Of a stretch of 25,590 nt of DNA, positions 14,661 to 22,513 are shown piece after piece. This stretch comes from CAYUIG01 sp964444685 (GTDB lineage: Bacteria; Gemmatimonadota; Gemmatimonadetes; Longimicrobiales; RSA9): the NCBI GenBank assembly GCA_964444685.1, contig CAYUIG010000046.1, forward strand, positions 1 through 25,590, in the 5' to 3' direction. The notes beneath the pieces are model-generated. The model made no database searches and was not told the origin of the DNA. It saw only the letters and a list, made by a program, of their open reading frames with translations. Position 1 is the first letter of the stretch. Every line of letters starts with the position of its first letter. The position numbers and the translations under genes are program-made.

Positions 14661-14854
14661 GTGCGCTGAGTCGGTCGCCGCGGCGAGCTCGACGGGGGCA
14701 GGCCGCGTCAGCCCCAATTCGTTGCAATACTTCCACTTGGCGCGGGCGGGAGACAATCTGCTCGAAGTACCCGGACCGCTCGATGCCGGCGCTCATTGGC
14801 GCATCAGGGCGCGTTCATCGATACTGCCCGCGATTCTCGACGCACGGGGTGAAC
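14661..14854 (+). other. Upstream region of the sulfatase-like gene
   Basis: These 194 bases beyond the dut promoter should contain the sulfatase promoter. I see no convincing -35/-10 pair on the plus strand; GACAAT at 14753-14758 is -10-like but has no good partner. The coding frame is open through the region, but residues encoded before 14849 show no recognisable motif. Confidence 0.4.
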
Positions 14855-16642
14855 GTGGCTGCAGCACGACCACCGACCGGATCACGCGTCGCCTTCGAGG
14901 GCTCCACGGCAGCCTGGGCGATGGCGACACTGGTCACCGTTGCGCTCATGACGGGGCTCATACAGGTCGGCGTGATGGGCATACGCCGGCTCGTGAATCA
15001 CGGCATCATCTTTCAGAGCCGCGAGCTGGTGTGGATGACGCCTGCCGGCTACCTCCTGATCTTCGCGGCGGCCGCTCTCCCGATCGCAGTCCTCGCCCTT
15101 CCCTTCGCGCTCGCGCGCCGGCGCGCGGCGGCTCGGCGCATCTTCGGCGGTTCGTTGGTCATGCTCGGTGCGTTCGGCCTGCTGCTGATGGTTCCCCACC
15201 TGCACGTGGCCGCGCAGCTCCTTCTGGCTCTGGGCGTCGCGGTCCAGCTCAGCCGGACGCTGGCGCGGCGGCCCGCTCGGTCCCTGGCGCTTGCGGCTGC
15301 AGGTCTCGCAACGCTCGTCGCGCTTGCCACCGCGGGCAGCCACCTCTGGCGCACGGCCACGCGCGCGGAAGGTACGCAGGCCGCAGCACCGAACGCTCCG
15401 AACGTGCTCCTGATCATTCTGGACACGGTCCGCGGGGGGAACGTGAGCCTCTACGGCTACACTCGCAGCACCATGCCGGCGCTGCACCGGTGGGCATCGG
15501 ATGGGGTGATCTTCGACAACGCGTTCAGCCCGGGGTCATGGACCGGCCCGTCGCACGCGTCGATGTTCACCGGCTATACGCCGTCGCGGCTGGGGATCAG
15601 CTGGAAGACATGGGAGCGCAGCCTGCCCGACACGCTGCCGACACTCGCCGAGGCGTTTCGGGACTCCGGCTACGCGACGGGCGGATTCGTCGCCAATCTG
15701 CTATACACCGCGTGGGACTCCGGCCTGGGTCGCGGCTTCACCGAGTACCGCGACCAGCGCATCTCCCTCGCGCAGGTTCTCGCCTCCACCATGCTCGGCC
15801 AGACGCCGCTGTTCCGGTACCTGCAGTACAGCCGCACGCCCGGCGCGGTACTGAACGCCTTCCGGAACTTCAGCCTCGTGCCTCCGCGCCCGCTCGCGAA
15901 CGACCCGAAGCCGGCGCGGGAGGTGAGTGACCAATTCCTGGATTGGCAGCGCGGAGTGGGCGATCGGCCATTCTTTGCGTTCCTCAACTACTTCGACGCG
16001 CACGCTCCGTACCGCACGCCACCCAGGTACAGGGGGATGTTCGGACCCGACTCGGCCCCGCTGAACCGGTACGACGCCGCGATCCGCTACCTCGATGACG
16101 AGCTCGACCGCCTGTTCAGGCAGCTCGACGAGGGCGGCGTACTCGACCGCACGATCGTCGTCGTGACGAGCGATCATGGTGAAGCGTTCGGAGAGCGGGG
16201 CAGCTTCGGTCACGGGCAGTCCGTGTACACGCGGCTCGTGTGGGTGCCACTGGTCCTGCGCTATCCGCGCGTCGTGCCGGCGGGTGTTCGCGTCGACGCG
16301 CCGGTTTCCTTGCGCGACGTATCAGCCACGCTGCTCGAGCTCGCGGGCATTCCGAACGAAAAATTCCCCGGGCGCTCCTGGTCCTGGACCTGGAACGCCC
16401 GGGGAAACCCCGATCCCGTGATCTCGGAAACGACGGCGACCCCGGATACAGTGACGAACGGTCGCATCACCCGCTCGGCGGTGATCGCCAATCTCCACCT
16501 GATCCGCTGGTTCAACGGCGAGGAAGAACTCTACGACTATCGTGCGGACCGCCGCGAAATGAATCCGCTGCGCATCGACACGATGGACGCCGCCGTCGTC
16601 GCCGCGCTGCGCGCGGCGCTGCGCGATCCGCTGCCGCGCTAG
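14855..16642 (+). CDS. Membrane-anchored sulfatase / phosphotransferase-like protein (alkaline phosphatase superfamily)
   Basis: Predicts about 595 residues: four to five transmembrane helices (about 24-42, 60-84, 97-113, 117-133, 143-161), then an extracytoplasmic alkaline-phosphatase-fold domain from NVLLIILDT at 183. Metal-ligand candidates are Asp190, Asp440-His441 (SDHGEAFG) and His453 (GHG). The nucleophile position is Thr230 in SWTGPSHASMFTG. The C/S-x-P-x-R formylglycine motif is absent, so it is probably not a classical type I sulfatase and may act on phosphate or phosphoglycerol esters, as LtaS-like enzymes do. The substrate cannot be read. The start is uncertain: a GTG at 14855 follows GGGGTGA, a GTG at 14849 is also possible, and both precede the first helix. 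It is the only plus-strand gene among housekeeping genes, and its stop overlaps that of ald. Confidence 0.85.
   Translation: MAAARPPTGSRVAFEGSTAAWAMATLVTVALMTGLIQVGVMGIRRLVNHGIIFQSRELVWMTPAGYLLIFAAAALPIAVLALPFALARRRAAARRIFGGSLVMLGAFGLLLMVPHLHVAAQLLLALGVAVQLSRTLARRPARSLALAAAGLATLVALATAGSHLWRTATRAEGTQAAAPNAPNVLLIILDTVRGGNVSLYGYTRSTMPALHRWASDGVIFDNAFSPGSWTGPSHASMFTGYTPSRLGISWKTWERSLPDTLPTLAEAFRDSGYATGGFVANLLYTAWDSGLGRGFTEYRDQRISLAQVLASTMLGQTPLFRYLQYSRTPGAVLNAFRNFSLVPPRPLANDPKPAREVSDQFLDWQRGVGDRPFFAFLNYFDAHAPYRTPPRYRGMFGPDSAPLNRYDAAIRYLDDELDRLFRQLDEGGVLDRTIVVVTSDHGEAFGERGSFGHGQSVYTRLVWVPLVLRYPRVVPAGVRVDAPVSLRDVSATLLELAGIPNEKFPGRSWSWTWNARGNPDPVISETTATPDTVTNGRITRSAVIANLHLIRWFNGEEELYDYRADRREMNPLRIDTMDAAVVAALRAALRDPLPR
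16359..16406 (-). terminator. Intrinsic terminator for ald, antisense within the sulfatase-like gene
   Basis: A perfect 11-base inverted repeat (16364-16374 TTCCCCGGGCG with 16396-16406 CGCCCGGGGAA) encloses a 21-base loop that has its own small palindrome (16380-16390). On the minus strand the stem is followed at once by five Ts (16363-16359), the layout of a Rho-independent terminator for transcripts leaving ald, about 230 bases past its stop. On the plus strand no T-run follows. The sequence also encodes sulfatase residues FPGRSWSWTW, so it is both coding and structural. Confidence 0.7.
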
Positions 16643-17751
16643 AGGACCTTCTCGACCGGCGTGTACTCGAGGCCGAAGGCCTCCGCCACACCCGGATACG
16701 TGACCTTCCCCTTCACCACGTTCAGGCCGAGCGCGAGCGCGCGGTCCTGACGGCACGCCTCTTCCCAGCCCTTGTTGGCGAGCGTCAGCGCATACGGGAA
16801 CGTCGCGTTGGTCAGCGCGAGCGTCGACGTGCGCGATACCGCACCGGGCATGTTCGCCACGCCGTAGTGGATCACGCCGTCCACGACGTAGATCGGGTCC
16901 TCGTGCGTGGTCGGCTTGATCGTGTCGACGCAGCCGCCCTGGTCGACCGCAACGTCGACGATGACGGCGCCGGGACGCATGCGCTTCAGGTCCTCGCGGC
17001 GGATCAGGCTGGGCGCCTTCTTGCCCGGGAGCAGCACCGCGCCGATCACGATGTCCGCCTTCTCGACCTGCTCGAGGATGTTGTGGCGGTTCGAGTAGAG
17101 CAGCGTGACGTTGGCAGGCATCACATCCGATAGGTAGCGCAGCCGGTTGAGCGACACGTCCATGAGCACGACGCGCGCACCGAGGCCGGCCGCCATCTTC
17201 GCCGCGTTCGTGCCGACGATGCCGCCGCCCAGGATCACGACCGTGGCCGGCTCGACGCCGGGCACGCCGCCGACGAGCAGGCCGCGGCCGCCGAAGAACT
17301 TCTCCAGGTACTTGGCGCCCTCCTGCACCGCCATCCGCCCTGCGACCTCGCTCATCGGCGTGAGCAGCGGCAGCTCGCCGCTCGGAAGCTGAACGGTCTC
17401 GTACGCGATTCCGATGCAACCGGAATCCATGACGGCGCGCGTGAGCGGCTCGGAGGCCGCGAAGTGGAAATAGGTGAAGATGAGCTGGTCGGCGCGCATG
17501 TGCTGCCACTCGCGCTCGATCGGCTCCTTCACCTTCATGATCATATCGGCGCGCGCCCAGATCTCGGCGGCGTCCGCGACGATCTCCGCACCCACGTCCA
17601 CGTAGGCGGCGTCCTCGAAGCCGCTGCCCACACCGCCGTCCTTCTCCACCAGCACGCGGTGTCCTGCGGCCACCAGCGCTTCCGCTCCACCCGGCACCAG
17701 CGCGACGCGGTTCTCCGCCGTCTTGATCTCCTTCGGAACTCCGATCACCAT
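16639..17751 (-). CDS. ald: Alanine dehydrogenase
   Basis: NAD-dependent enzyme that interconverts L-alanine and pyruvate plus ammonia. The 370 residues match the family. The N-terminus MVIGVPKEIKTAENRVALVP is diagnostic. Catalytic residues fall at canonical numbers: Lys75 in MKVKEP and His96 in FTYFHFA. The Rossmann motif GGGIVGTNAAKMAAGLGA and the active-site Asp in NMPGAV/SRTSTLALTNATFPY-type blocks follow. The preferred start is the ATG at 17749-17751; an upstream in-frame start would add seven residues (MNRGEQD). It lies 17 bases after the M16 peptidase stop, so it is probably the last gene of the infB operon. Its stop shares a CTAG with the convergent sulfatase-like gene, and its likely terminator lies inside that gene. 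Confidence 0.96.
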   Translation of the reverse strand: MVIGVPKEIKTAENRVALVPGGAEALVAAGHRVLVEKDGGVGSGFEDAAYVDVGAEIVADAAEIWARADMIMKVKEPIEREWQHMRADQLIFTYFHFAASEPLTRAVMDSGCIGIAYETVQLPSGELPLLTPMSEVAGRMAVQEGAKYLEKFFGGRGLLVGGVPGVEPATVVILGGGIVGTNAAKMAAGLGARVVLMDVSLNRLRYLSDVMPANVTLLYSNRHNILEQVEKADIVIGAVLLPGKKAPSLIRREDLKRMRPGAVIVDVAVDQGGCVDTIKPTTHEDPIYVVDGVIHYGVANMPGAVSRTSTLALTNATFPYALTLANKGWEEACRQDRALALGLNVVKGKVTYPGVAEAFGLEYTPVEKVL

Positions 17752-17768
17752 GTCCTGTTCACCCCTGT

Positions 17769-19004
17769 TCAAGCTTCGGGACCGAGCCGAAGCACCACCT
17801 GCCGTTCCGGATCGAATGCATCCGCTGCAACCGCAGCGGCCTTCTCGATCGTCACGGCATCGATCTCCGCGATCACTTCATCCACCGTCCGGAACGGCTC
17901 GTCGTACAGCGCGGTCGCCGTCAGCCGCTGCAGCCGCGCACCCGTCGACTCGAGGCCCAGCACGAGCTGACCCTTGATCTGGCCCTTCGCATCCTCCAGC
18001 TCGTCGGCCGTGAGCCCCTCGGCCGCAAGGCGCGCCATCTCCTCGCGCACCGTCGTCTCGGCCCGATCCGCCCACTCGGGGCGTGTCCCGACGTACACGC
18101 CTGCGACACCGGCATGGGCGTACATCGACTGGAACGCATAGACGGCGTAGGCGAGGCCCAGCTCTTCGCGCACGCGCTGGAAGAGCCGCGAGCTCATGCC
18201 GCCGCCGAACGCATTCGCGACGAGCGCCAGCGCGTAGCGCCGCGGGTCGCCGTGACCGAACGTGCTCGTGCCGAACACCAGGTGCGTCTGCGCCGTCGTA
18301 CGTCCGATCCGTTCGACGCGCGAGGTCACCTCCACCGGCGCGGCCGGGCTGCCGTTCGAGCGACCCTCCGGCGCATCGGCCATCAGCTCGGCCACGCGCT
18401 CGACGAACGGTTCGTGCTGCACACGCCCGGCGGCCGCGACGATCACGTCACCCGAGCGGTACGTGGCGCCGTGCTTCCGCCGCAGATCTTCGGCACTCAG
18501 GCTCGTCACGGAATCGCGTGTGCCGAGGATGCTGTAGCCGTACGGATGGTCGCCCCAGAGCAGCTCGGCGTGCAGATCGAAGACCAGGTCGTCCGGCGTA
18601 TCCTCGACCGTCGAGATCTCCTCGAGTACGACCTCGCGCTCGAGCTCGAGGTCCTCGCTCCGCAGCAGCGGCCGCAGCACGAGGTCGGTCAGCACGTCCA
18701 GCGCAAGGTCGAGGTCTTCGTCGAGCACCTTCGCGAGGTAGCTCGTGTGCTCGCGCGTCGTGTACGCATCGAGTGACCCGCCGCGCCGCTCCAGCACGAG
18801 CGCGATCTCGCGCGCGCTGCGCTGCTGCGTCCCCTTGAACACCATGTGCTCGAGGAGATGGCAGATGCCCATCTCCTCGCGCCCCTCGCTCACCGAGCCG
18901 GCACGGACCCAGACACCGGTCGAGACGGAGCGCACGCCCGGCACCGTCTCGGTCAGCACGACCGTCCCGCCCGGCAGCTCGGTCCGCCGGTACCCTGCGC
19001 TCAC
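17769..19004 (-). CDS. M16-family zinc peptidase (processing-peptidase-like)
   Basis: Predicts 411 residues, like the single-chain bacterial M16B peptidases related to the mitochondrial processing peptidase beta subunit (YmxG-like). The inverted zinc motif HLLEH is at 49-53 (His49, Glu52 catalytic, His53), and the third ligand is probably Glu129, 76 residues later in EVVLEEIS, the canonical spacing. The second, inactive half carries the GGGMSSRLFQRVREELGLAYAVYAF block, the R/Y pair typical of the family. No signal peptide is visible, so it is probably cytoplasmic. The GTG start overlaps the pnp stop as GTGA. The pnp-M16 pairing recurs in many bacteria, often with dut next; here ald and the sulfatase-like gene intervene. 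The substrate is unknown. Confidence 0.92.
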   Translation of the reverse strand: MSAGYRRTELPGGTVVLTETVPGVRSVSTGVWVRAGSVSEGREEMGICHLLEHMVFKGTQQRSAREIALVLERRGGSLDAYTTREHTSYLAKVLDEDLDLALDVLTDLVLRPLLRSEDLELEREVVLEEISTVEDTPDDLVFDLHAELLWGDHPYGYSILGTRDSVTSLSAEDLRRKHGATYRSGDVIVAAAGRVQHEPFVERVAELMADAPEGRSNGSPAAPVEVTSRVERIGRTTAQTHLVFGTSTFGHGDPRRYALALVANAFGGGMSSRLFQRVREELGLAYAVYAFQSMYAHAGVAGVYVGTRPEWADRAETTVREEMARLAAEGLTADELEDAKGQIKGQLVLGLESTGARLQRLTATALYDEPFRTVDEVIAEIDAVTIEKAAAVAADAFDPERQVVLRLGPEA

Positions 19005-21109
19005 GCTTCGGCCGCTTGGTCCTTCCCCTGCTCCTCGGCCAGCGCTGCCTTGCGCGAGAGCCGCATCTTCCCCTTCTCGTCGATCGACAGCAGCTTCACG
19101 CGCACGATGTCGCCCTTCTTCACCACATCCTCCGTCTTCTCCGTGCGACCTTCCTGCAGCTCGGAGATGTGGCACAGTCCCTCGACACCGGGCAGGATCT
19201 CGACGAACGCGCCGAACGCAGTGGTGTTCTTCACCACGCCCTCGTAGATCAGGCCGATCTCCGGATCCTGGGTGATCGCCTTGATGCGCGCCTTCGCCTT
19301 CTCACCGCCTTCGGCGCTCACGCTCGCAATCCGCACGATACCCGTGTCTTCGATGTCGATCTTCGTGCCCGTCTCTTCCTGGATCGCGCGGATCATCTTC
19401 CCCTTCGGACCGATCACGTCACCGATCTTCTCGGGATTGATCTGCACGGTGATGATCCGCGGCGCCCACGCGGACAGTTCCGAGCGCGGCTCGGCCAGCG
19501 TCTTCTCCATCTCGCCGAGGATATGCAGCCGGCCGCGACGCGCGCGCTCCAGCGCCTCCGTCATCAGCTCGACCGTCAGCCCCTCGATCTTGATGTCCAT
19601 CTGGATCGAGGTCACACCGTCGCGCGTGCCGGCCACCTTGAAGTCCATGTCACCGAGGGCGTCCTCCATTCCGAGGATGTCCGTCAGAATCGCGACCTGG
19701 TCCCCTTCCTTGATCAGACCCATGGCCACGCCCGCGCACGGCGCCTTCAGCGGCACACCCGCATCCATCAGCGAGAGCGACGCGGCACACACCGACGCCA
19801 TGGACGACGAGCCGTTCGACTCCAGCACCTCGGAGACGACGCGGATCGTGTACGGGAACGAATCAGCACTGGGCAGCAGCGGCTGGATCGCGCGCTCGGC
19901 GAGCGCGCCGTGTCCCTGCTCGCGCCGCGACGTGCCGCGCAGCGGCTTCGCCTCGCCTGTCGAGAACGGCGGGAAGTTGTAGTGCAGCATGAACGACTTC
20001 GTCGTCTCGGTCGCAACGTCGATCGAGTCGATCCGCTGCTCGTCCGCCGACGTGCCCAGCGTGGCCACGCCCAGCGCCTGCGTCTGCCCGCGCGTGAACA
20101 GCGCCGAACCGTGCGCGCGCGGCAGGATGCCGGTCTCGCAGGTGATCGGACGGATCTCGTCCACACCGCGGCCGTCCGCACGCACACCCTTCGACAGGAT
20201 CTGGGTGCGCATCGCGCGCTTCTCCGCGCTGCCCAGCAGCTCGCCGATCGCGGCCTCCTGATCGGGGAACTCCTCCGCCAGCGCTTCCTTCACGGAATCG
20301 CGGATCTCACCGAGCAGCGTGTTCCGCTCCGCCTTGTCCGCGATGCCCATCGCCTCCGCAACGCGCGACACTGCGAGCTGTTCGACCCGCTCGCGCAGAC
20401 CGTCGCCCACCGTGATCGGCGTCCACTCCATCTGCGTGTCGCGGATGCCGTCGAGGAACTCCTCCTGGAAGCCGATCTGCTCCCGGATCCCCGCGTGCGC
20501 AGCCTGCAGCGCCTCCACGACGTCCGACTCCGGGATCTCGACCGCGCCGCCCTCGACCATCAGGATCGCGTCCTTCGTCCCCGCGACCACGATGTCGACA
20601 TCGCTGAACTCGAGCTGCTGGAACGTCGGGTTCAGCACCCAGCGCCCCTGGATTCGGCCCACACGCACCGCAGCTACCGGCGTGTTGAACGGAATCTTCG
20701 ACATGCACAGCGCCGCCGACGCGCCCATCACCGCGAGCACATCCGCGTCGTTCTCCTGGTCTGCGGACAGCACGTGGACCATCACCTGCGTCTCGTGCAT
20801 GAAGCCGTCGGGGAACAGCGGACGGATCGGCCGGTCCACCAGCCGCGCCGACAGCACCTCACCCTCGCCCGGACGGCCTTCCCGCTTGAAGAACCCGCCC
20901 GGGATCTTCCCCGCAGCGTAGCTCCGTTCCCGGTACTCCACCGTCAGCGGGAAGAACGGCAGGTGCGTCGGCCGGTCCTGCGCCACCGCCGTCACGAGCA
21001 GCATCGTCTCTCCGTACTGTACCACGCACGACCCGTAGGCCTGCCTCGCCATCCGCCCCGTCTCGAGCGTCAGCTCGCGACCCGCGAAGGTCCACGTCAT
21101 CCTCTTCAT
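19001..21109 (-). CDS. pnp: Polyribonucleotide nucleotidyltransferase (PNPase)
   Basis: Phosphorolytic 3'-5' exoribonuclease and degradosome component. The 702 residues are full length: first RNase PH domain (about 5-145), helical linker (about 240-300), second RNase PH domain (about 310-545, with RREQGHGALAERAI and the GDMDFKVAGTRDGVTSIQMDIKI block), KH domain (about 553-615, GPKGK at 567-571) and S1 domain (about 619-690, YEGVVKNTTAFGAFVEILPG). The ATG at 21107-21109 is preceded by GAGCGGAC. An ATG three codons later has GAGG too close to it. The 115-base spacer from rpsO holds two strong hairpins. The stop overlaps the GTG of the M16 gene. Confidence 0.98.
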   Translation of the reverse strand: MKRMTWTFAGRELTLETGRMARQAYGSCVVQYGETMLLVTAVAQDRPTHLPFFPLTVEYRERSYAAGKIPGGFFKREGRPGEGEVLSARLVDRPIRPLFPDGFMHETQVMVHVLSADQENDADVLAVMGASAALCMSKIPFNTPVAAVRVGRIQGRWVLNPTFQQLEFSDVDIVVAGTKDAILMVEGGAVEIPESDVVEALQAAHAGIREQIGFQEEFLDGIRDTQMEWTPITVGDGLRERVEQLAVSRVAEAMGIADKAERNTLLGEIRDSVKEALAEEFPDQEAAIGELLGSAEKRAMRTQILSKGVRADGRGVDEIRPITCETGILPRAHGSALFTRGQTQALGVATLGTSADEQRIDSIDVATETTKSFMLHYNFPPFSTGEAKPLRGTSRREQGHGALAERAIQPLLPSADSFPYTIRVVSEVLESNGSSSMASVCAASLSLMDAGVPLKAPCAGVAMGLIKEGDQVAILTDILGMEDALGDMDFKVAGTRDGVTSIQMDIKIEGLTVELMTEALERARRGRLHILGEMEKTLAEPRSELSAWAPRIITVQINPEKIGDVIGPKGKMIRAIQEETGTKIDIEDTGIVRIASVSAEGGEKAKARIKAITQDPEIGLIYEGVVKNTTAFGAFVEILPGVEGLCHISELQEGRTEKTEDVVKKGDIVRVKLLSIDEKGKMRLSRKAALAEEQGKDQAAEA

Positions 21110-21133
21110 GTCCGCTCTTTCCTCTTCCTCGAC

Positions 21134-21191
21134 CCGGGCTCCATGCCCGGACGCACGCGCGCAGCGCCCGCTCCACGCGGACGCTGCGCGC
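21134..21191 (-). promoter_or_regulatory. Tandem hairpins in the rpsO-pnp spacer (pnp leader)
   Basis: On the minus strand a 10-bp stem (21182-21191 with 21157-21166) continues through a G-U wobble into four more pairs (21177-21180 with 21168-21171) around the loop GUGGA. A second perfect 6-bp stem (21145-21150 with 21134-21139) has the loop AUGGA and lies about 25 bases before the pnp start. Neither has a T-run, so these are more likely a processing/control leader than a terminator. In E. coli the equivalent spacer carries an RNase III-cleaved stem used in pnp autocontrol and sites for CsrA. Confidence 0.7.
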
Positions 21192-21224
21192 TCGGCCGTC
21201 GGGCGCTATGCCCTCCCGCCATCC

Positions 21225-21485
21225 TCAGTGCCGCAGCCCGAGGTCGTCGATCAGCTGCCGGTACCGTTCGAGATCCTCACGCTTCAGGTACTCCAGCAGT
21301 CGGCGCCGCCGCCCCACCATCTTCAGCAGCCCGCGCCGGCTGTGATGATCCTTCTTGTGTGTGCGGAAGTGATCGGTGAGATCGTTGATCCGCGCCGTGA
21401 GCAGCGCGATCTGCACGGGTGCGCTGCCTCGGTCGCTGTCGTGCAGCTGGTACTTCCTGATGACTTCGTCCTTGTCGAACCCCAT
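21225..21485 (-). CDS. rpsO: 30S ribosomal protein S15
   Basis: Primary 16S rRNA-binding protein of the central domain of the small subunit. The 86 residues are close to the usual 88-89. Conserved S15 blocks are clear: QIALLTARINDLTDHFRTHKKDHHSRRGLLKMVGRRRRLLEYL, followed by YRQLIDDLGLR at the C-terminus. The start MGFDKDEVIRKY is fixed by GAGGAGG seven bases upstream of the ATG at 21483-21485; the frame is open for 19 more codons but without a ribosome site. It has a candidate own promoter inside the ribF 3' end and a hairpin in its leader, and is followed by the pnp leader hairpins. Confidence 0.97.
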   Translation of the reverse strand: MGFDKDEVIRKYQLHDSDRGSAPVQIALLTARINDLTDHFRTHKKDHHSRRGLLKMVGRRRRLLEYLKREDLERYRQLIDDLGLRH

Positions 21486-21534
21486 CGGGGTGCCTCCTCG
21501 AGAGTCTACGCTGGTCGGGAAGCCGGTCCCGTCG

Positions 21535-21550
21535 GGCGGCACTCGCCGCC
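21535..21550 (-). promoter_or_regulatory. Hairpin in the rpsO leader
   Basis: A perfect 6-base inverted repeat GGCGGC-N4-GCCGCC lies between the candidate rpsO promoter and the rpsO start, about 50 bases before the ATG. It could be part of an S15 feedback site, which in several bacteria lies in the rpsO leader but differs in structure between lineages. On the plus strand it is followed by TTTCT, so a weak stop for antisense transcripts is an alternative. Confidence 0.4.
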
Positions 21551-21567
21551 TTTCTGACTAGCCTTTG

Positions 21568-21596
21568 AGTTTACCTATTCCCGCCGAGGCCCGCAA
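21568..21596 (-). promoter_or_regulatory. Candidate promoter for rpsO-pnp
   Basis: On the minus strand TTGCGG (21596-21591) and TAAACT (21573-21568) are 17 bases apart. The -35 lies within the end of ribF and the -10 just after its stop. It would give an internal start for rpsO-pnp-M16-ald with a leader of about 75 bases holding the hairpin at 21535-21550. A second -10-like TAGACT at 21501-21506 has no good -35. Confidence 0.5.
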
Positions 21597-22513
21597 GCGC
21601 CCGCGCCCTCCCGAAACAGCCTGCGCGCCGCGTCGCAATCCCCTTCCATCGCCACCACCAGCGCCTCCACACTCGGGAAGCTCTCGACGCCCCGGATGCG
21701 CGCGCAGAAGGACACGGTGAGCTGGCGGCCGTAGAGGTCGCCGTCGAAATCGAAGAGGTGGAGCTCGAGGGTGGGGCCGGCGCCCGGGAAGGTGGGCCTC
21801 GGGCCGATGTGCATGACGCCGTCCACCCAACCGCCGTTCACGGCCGCCCGCGCGGCGTAGATCCCCTCGCGTGGGATGAGCTTCGAGGGATCGGGCACCT
21901 CGAGGTTGGCGGTCGGGAATCCGAGGGTCCGGCCGCGGCCGTCGCCACGGATGACACGGCCGCGCAGCGTGTAGGGACGTCCCAGCCCCTCGGCCGCGGC
22001 GAGGACGTCACCTTCGAGGAGCGCGTTGCGGATGCGCGTGCTGGAGATCGGCGTTTCCCCGCCCACCGGTCCGACCACCTCGACGTCGAAGCCCAGCTCC
22101 GCGCCCAGCTCGCGCAGCGTGTCAACGCCGCCGCTCCGGCCGCGGCCGAAGCCGTGGTCGTAGCCGATGATCAGGCGCGCGACACCGAGCCGTCCCGCGA
22201 GCACGCGTTCGACGAATTCGCGCGGCGTCAGTGCCGCGGTGCCGCGATCGAAGCGCAGGAAGACGGCGTAGTCGAGCCCCGACTCCGCGAGCACCTCGAT
22301 CTTCTCTTCGGGTGTCGTGAGCAGCGGCGGCGCGACATCCGGGCGCACGATGCGCAGGGGGTGCGGATCGAAGGTGAGCAGCACCGCGGGACGATGCTCT
22401 GCACGCGCAGCGTCGACTACACGCCGGATGAGCGACCAGTGGCCGCGATGCACGCCATCGAACGTGCCGACGGTGGCGACGGAGCCGATCGGGAACTCGC
22501 CGGCACTACGCAT
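21575..22513 (-). CDS. ribF: Bifunctional riboflavin kinase / FAD synthetase
   Basis: Phosphorylates riboflavin to FMN and adenylylates FMN to FAD. The 312 residues match the family. The N-terminal FAD-synthetase domain has TFDGVHRGH (17-25), the nucleotidyltransferase HxGH-type motif, TFDPHPL, and ISSTRIRNALLEGD. The C-terminal kinase domain has GRTLGFPTANL, EGIYAARAAV and LELHLFDFDGDLYG. The start is the ATG at 22511-22513, which overlaps the end of truB by eight bases. Upstream residues in the same frame belong to a shadow of truB. The chain ends with a short Gly/Arg tail at a TAG (21575-21577). Confidence 0.96.
   Translation of the reverse strand: MRSAGEFPIGSVATVGTFDGVHRGHWSLIRRVVDAARAEHRPAVLLTFDPHPLRIVRPDVAPPLLTTPEEKIEVLAESGLDYAVFLRFDRGTAALTPREFVERVLAGRLGVARLIIGYDHGFGRGRSGGVDTLRELGAELGFDVEVVGPVGGETPISSTRIRNALLEGDVLAAAEGLGRPYTLRGRVIRGDGRGRTLGFPTANLEVPDPSKLIPREGIYAARAAVNGGWVDGVMHIGPRPTFPGAGPTLELHLFDFDGDLYGRQLTVSFCARIRGVESFPSVEALVVAMEGDCDAARRLFREGAGACGPRRE

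Noticed and set aside
14528..14854. Longer N-terminus for the sulfatase-like protein reaching into dut
   Set aside because: Those residues overlap dut and its promoter and show no conserved pattern. The first transmembrane helix begins after the GTG starts at 14849/14855.
16669..16683. GAGGCC-GAA-GGCCTC hairpin just past the sulfatase stop as its terminator
   Set aside because: Only 6 bp and no T-run follows on the plus strand; it encodes conserved ald residues (AEAFGLEY), so chance pairing is likely.
19016..21379. Very long plus-strand open frame (787 codons) opposite pnp and rpsO
   Set aside because: The product is Arg/His/Leu-rich with no recognisable domain. Codon-position GC bias makes such antisense frames common, and pnp and rpsO are unambiguous.
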